Shown piece after piece: positions 31,831 to 32,248 of a stretch of 32,248 nucleotides of DNA. The notes beneath the pieces were generated by a model, which was not told where the DNA came from, did no database searches, and was given only the letters and a program-made list of their open reading frames with translations. The position numbers and the translations under genes are program-made. The stretch is from Bacillota bacterium (lineage in GTDB: Bacteria; Bacillota; Limnochordia; Darwinibacteriales; Darwinibacteriaceae), in assembly GCA_012521295.1 (NCBI GenBank), contig JAAYMS010000057.1:1-32248 (forward strand), written 5' to 3'. Positions within the stretch are counted from its first letter, which is position 1. Every line of letters starts with the position of its first letter.

Positions 31831-32248
31831 GCAGAAAACCTCCTTTCTGACGGTAGAACAGCTTTTCTAGCTGTGCTACCAAAGAAGTCACGCAGAAAAC
31901 GACCACCCGATCGCCCGACCTAATTACCGAGTCGCCTTTAGGTATAATGATCTTGCCATCGTGAATAATAGCACCGACTATTATTCCTTCAGGCAGGTTT
32001 AGGTCTTTCAGGGGAATACCAATTACTTTAGACGCCTCTGTCACTATAATCTCCAAAACCTCTGCTTGCCCACCAAAGAGAAGTGACAACGATGCAATCT
32101 GCCCACCCTCGATGAAGCGGATGATCGATGCTGCTGACAGCAGCACAGGGTTAATCGCAAGATCGATACCCAACTGTTCTATGATGTGTATGAAGTTAGA
32201 GCGGCTGACTTTGGCAGCAACTTTGGCCACGCCCTGCCGTTTCCCCAA
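31781..32248 (-). CDS. trkA: TrkA potassium uptake regulator (N-terminus beyond the right edge)
   Basis: 155 residues of the C-terminal part are visible; the frame runs off the window and the first codon at the edge is not a start. The visible part begins in the end of the nucleotide-binding RCK-N domain (A-K-V-S-R-S-N-F-I-H-I-I-E-Q-L-G-I-D-L-A-I-N-P). An RCK-C domain follows: E-A-S-K-V-I-G-I-P-L-K-D-L...G-A-I-I-H-D-G...P-K-G-D-S-V-I-R-S-G-D-R-V-V-V-F. It would bind NAD(H) or ATP-type ligands and gate TrkH. A charged C-terminal tail (K-G-G-F-L-R-E-F-W-R-G-H-K-G) is encoded across the trkH start. Confidence 0.9.
   Translation of the reverse strand: MGKRQGVAKVAAKVSRSNFIHIIEQLGIDLAINPVLLSAASIIRFIEGGQIASLSLLFGGQAEVLEIIVTEASKVIGIPLKDLNLPEGIIVGAIIHDGKIIIPKGDSVIRSGDRVVVFCVTSLVAQLEKLFYRQKGGFLREFWRGHKGPGKPPTD

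Noticed and set aside
1-32248. CRISPR arrays, tRNA/rRNA genes, insertion sequences, phage or integrase genes
   Set aside because: No regularly spaced repeats, no cloverleaf or rRNA-like stretch, and no transposase or integrase motif was seen; every larger stretch is accounted for by ordinary genes.

Overview
The window reads as a chromosomal segment of a Gram-positive bacterium of the Bacillota, probably a clostridial or Limnochordia-like lineage. Evidence: strong AGGAGG-type ribosome binding sites, frequent GTG/TTG starts, a SufCBDSU-type iron-sulfur locus with SufU, an antibiotic-resistance-type ABC-F protein behind a transcription attenuator, an NTF2-domain penicillin-binding protein, and no outer-membrane genes. 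Base composition looks moderate and even. I see no rRNA, tRNA, insertion sequence, phage gene or CRISPR array. The lineage is an inference.

Layout. (1) 1-6617, + strand: a five-gene peptide/nickel-type ABC importer (substrate-binding protein cut by the left edge, two permeases, two ATPases) plus a small two-helix membrane protein, closed by a bidirectional terminator. (2) 6616-10987: an envelope-glycan locus in two divergent arms. On the - strand are a 27-residue membrane micropeptide and a GT4 glycosyltransferase; on the + strand are a GT4-GT2 fusion and a polysaccharide pyruvyl transferase-like protein. (3) 11046-15974, - strand: sufC-sufB-sufD-sufS-sufU with its own promoter, for Fe-S cluster assembly. 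(4) 16107-18654, - strand: a NatA/NatB-like ABC exporter and a small lipoprotein. (5) 18821-20723, + strand: ECF sigma factor, single-pass membrane protein (probable anti-sigma) and exported SIMPL protein. (6) 20763-22622, - strand: ABC-F ribosome-protection ATPase with a 235-nt leader. (7) 22682-25399, - strand: a half-size ABC exporter and an aldo/keto reductase. (8) 25556-27092, + strand: a membrane-anchored polysaccharide deacetylase and a GNAT acetyltransferase. (9) 27043-32248, - strand: trkA (cut by the right edge), trkH, a class B PBP, an exported metallo-beta-lactamase-fold protein with helix-hairpin-helix repeats, and a DUF3006 protein.

Most interesting element: the ABC-F leader (22353-22587). 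A good sigma-A promoter (TTGATA-N17-TATGAT) is followed by a six-codon leader ORF ending Met-Arg-Leu-stop. Three mutually exclusive pairings follow: segment 1:2, 11 bp with one bulge; segment 2:3, 11 bp, the antiterminator; segment 3:4, an intrinsic terminator with a T7 tract whose 3' arm is the ABC-F Shine-Dalgarno sequence. Met-Arg-Leu is the core of the macrolide-arrest motif of the ErmD leader peptide. A ribosome stalled at the Leu codon would cover segment 1 and switch the terminator off. This looks like a complete macrolide-type attenuator for a resistance ATPase.

Several starts were moved from the longest open frame to an internal start with a ribosome binding site (sufB, sufD, sufS, the NatA-like ATPase, the sigma factor, the anti-sigma candidate, SIMPL, ABC-F, GNAT, the MBL protein, PBP and the small membrane protein after the importer).
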